DNA of 11,662 nt from positions 1-11,662 of the forward strand of contig JAILRX010000038.1 in the NCBI GenBank assembly GCA_024697985.1, written 5' to 3'. The DNA is from Treponemataceae bacterium (GTDB taxonomy: Bacteria; Spirochaetota; Spirochaetia; Treponematales; Treponemataceae). The position numbers were made by a program, and so were the translations under genes. Positions within the stretch are counted from its first letter, which is position 1, and every line of letters begins with the position of its first letter. Below are positions 10,953 to 11,662 of the stretch, piece by piece. The notes beneath the pieces were generated by a model, which saw only the letters and a list, made by a program, of their open reading frames with translations, was not told the DNA's origin and did no database searches.

Positions 10953-11662
10953 ATGGCAAAGTCAGTAGATAAATTAACACTAGAAAAACTTACGGGAACT
11001 TCAATTCCCGTAGGCAGTTTAAAAACAAAGGATAGTTGTGGCATCGGAGAGTTTCTTGACCTGATTCCTTTTGCAGATTTATGTAAAAAATGCAATCTCG
11101 AACTCATTCAAATTCTTCCAGTCAATGACACAGGGACCGAAAGTTCGCCTTATAGTGCGCTTTCAGCTTTCGCTTTGAATCCAATTTACATCAGTTTAAA
11201 AAATTTACCTGAAATTTCTGAAAACAAAGAAATTCTCGACGAAATTGCTAAACTCCAAAAAAATTACGAAAAGGAAAAACGATTCAACTATCGTAAAATC
11301 CGAAACGAAAAGTTAGCCATACTCAAAAAAATCTATAATTTATCTTCTGAAAAAATCATCAAGGACAAAAAACTTTCTGAATGGGAATCAAACAATGAAT
11401 GGGTAAAAACCTATTCGGTTTTCATGCAGAAAAAAATGAAATATATGGAAGCCTCCTGGAAGGAGTGGCCGGAAAAAGGACATCCTACAAAGGAACAGAT
11501 TGAAGAAATTTGGGGCGACAAAAAGAACGCAAAAGAAAACAAGTTCTTTTCATGGATGCAGATGAGATTGGACGAACAGGTCAAAAAAGCTGCCGCCTAC
11601 ATTACATCACTTGGAATTAAGCTCAAGGGTGACATTCCTATCATGATGAACGAAGATGCGTG
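10953..11662 (+). CDS. malQ: 4-alpha-glucanotransferase (GH77, amylomaltase), N-terminal part
   Basis: The frame opens at 10953 and runs off the window; 236 complete codons are present. It is a GH77 amylomaltase, which disproportionates maltodextrins in glycogen/starch use in the cytoplasm. Motifs seen are G15-T-S-I-P-V-G-S-L and GIGEF (30-34), LIQILPVNDTG (51-61) with SPYSALSAFALNPIYI (65-80), and near the edge KLKGDIPIMMNEDA (223-236), where GDIPI precedes a conserved Asp region of the family. The catalytic Asp/Glu/Asp residues lie beyond the window. A Lys/Glu-rich helical region (about 85-200) with WEWPEKG-like WKEWPEKGHP fits the usual MalQ helical subdomain. It starts 23 nt after lgt with its own extended -10 and no ribosome site. 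Confidence 0.92.
   Translation, partial: MAKSVDKLTLEKLTGTSIPVGSLKTKDSCGIGEFLDLIPFADLCKKCNLELIQILPVNDTGTESSPYSALSAFALNPIYISLKNLPEISENKEILDEIAKLQKNYEKEKRFNYRKIRNEKLAILKKIYNLSSEKIIKDKKLSEWESNNEWVKTYSVFMQKKMKYMEASWKEWPEKGHPTKEQIEEIWGDKKNAKENKFFSWMQMRLDEQVKKAAAYITSLGIKLKGDIPIMMNEDA

Noticed and set aside
1..11662. Mobile elements, CRISPR arrays, tRNA or rRNA genes
   Set aside because: No transposase or integrase motifs, no regularly spaced repeats and no tRNA-like cloverleaf were seen; gene content is core metabolism and envelope.

Overview
The window looks like chromosomal core sequence from a spirochaete, most likely a Treponema of the gut or rumen type. This is inference from the protein families: MurA with Asp in place of the catalytic Cys, a MinD-like ATPase coupled to lgt, an STAS protein with a zinc-ribbon tail, and moderately AT-rich DNA. 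No rRNA, tRNA, CRISPR array, insertion sequence or phage gene is visible.

Layout. Positions 2-280 (+) are the 3' end of biotin synthase bioB. Facing it on the minus strand are a small membrane protein (308-637) and a TrmJ-type RNA 2'-O-methyltransferase (692-1471). A divergent short-chain dehydrogenase (1530-2303, +) shares a 58-bp promoter region with trmJ. A consensus promoter (TTGACA, 18 bp, TATAAT) then drives a three-gene operon (2362-5719, +): an STAS/zinc-ribbon protein and two polytopic membrane proteins, the second with TPR-like repeats. The first membrane gene follows the STAS gene by 8 nt; the second overlaps the first by 4 nt. Convergent to it lie murA (5735-7015, -), a DUF456 membrane protein (7046-7567, -), a rho-independent terminator, and a secreted DUF5666-like protein with a Met/Pro/acidic insert (7669-8220, -). 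A divergent 197-bp region leads into a plus-strand cluster: a 134-residue membrane protein (8418-8822), a MinD/ParA-like ATPase (8813-9940) and lgt (9943-10929). The window ends inside a GH77 4-alpha-glucanotransferase, malQ (from 10953).

How the genes relate. Several serve the envelope: murA makes peptidoglycan precursor, lgt lipidates prolipoproteins, and the STAS operon pairs one cytosolic protein with two inner-membrane proteins that have predicted periplasmic domains. The others (bioB, trmJ, malQ, the SDR) are housekeeping or metabolic.

Most notable signals. (1) At least four genes (trmJ, murA, DUF456, malQ), and perhaps three more (the 134-residue gene, the SDR, lgt), have a -10 element, often extended TGnTAnnnT, placed 6-10 nt before the ATG with no Shine-Dalgarno sequence. 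This predicts leaderless mRNAs. (2) The STAS/zinc-ribbon plus twin 3+3-TM membrane-protein operon is the best candidate here for an undescribed system. (3) The MinD-like ATPase has a middle insertion and an acidic, coiled-coil tail and is linked to lgt. All functional statements come from reading motifs by eye; no database search was run.
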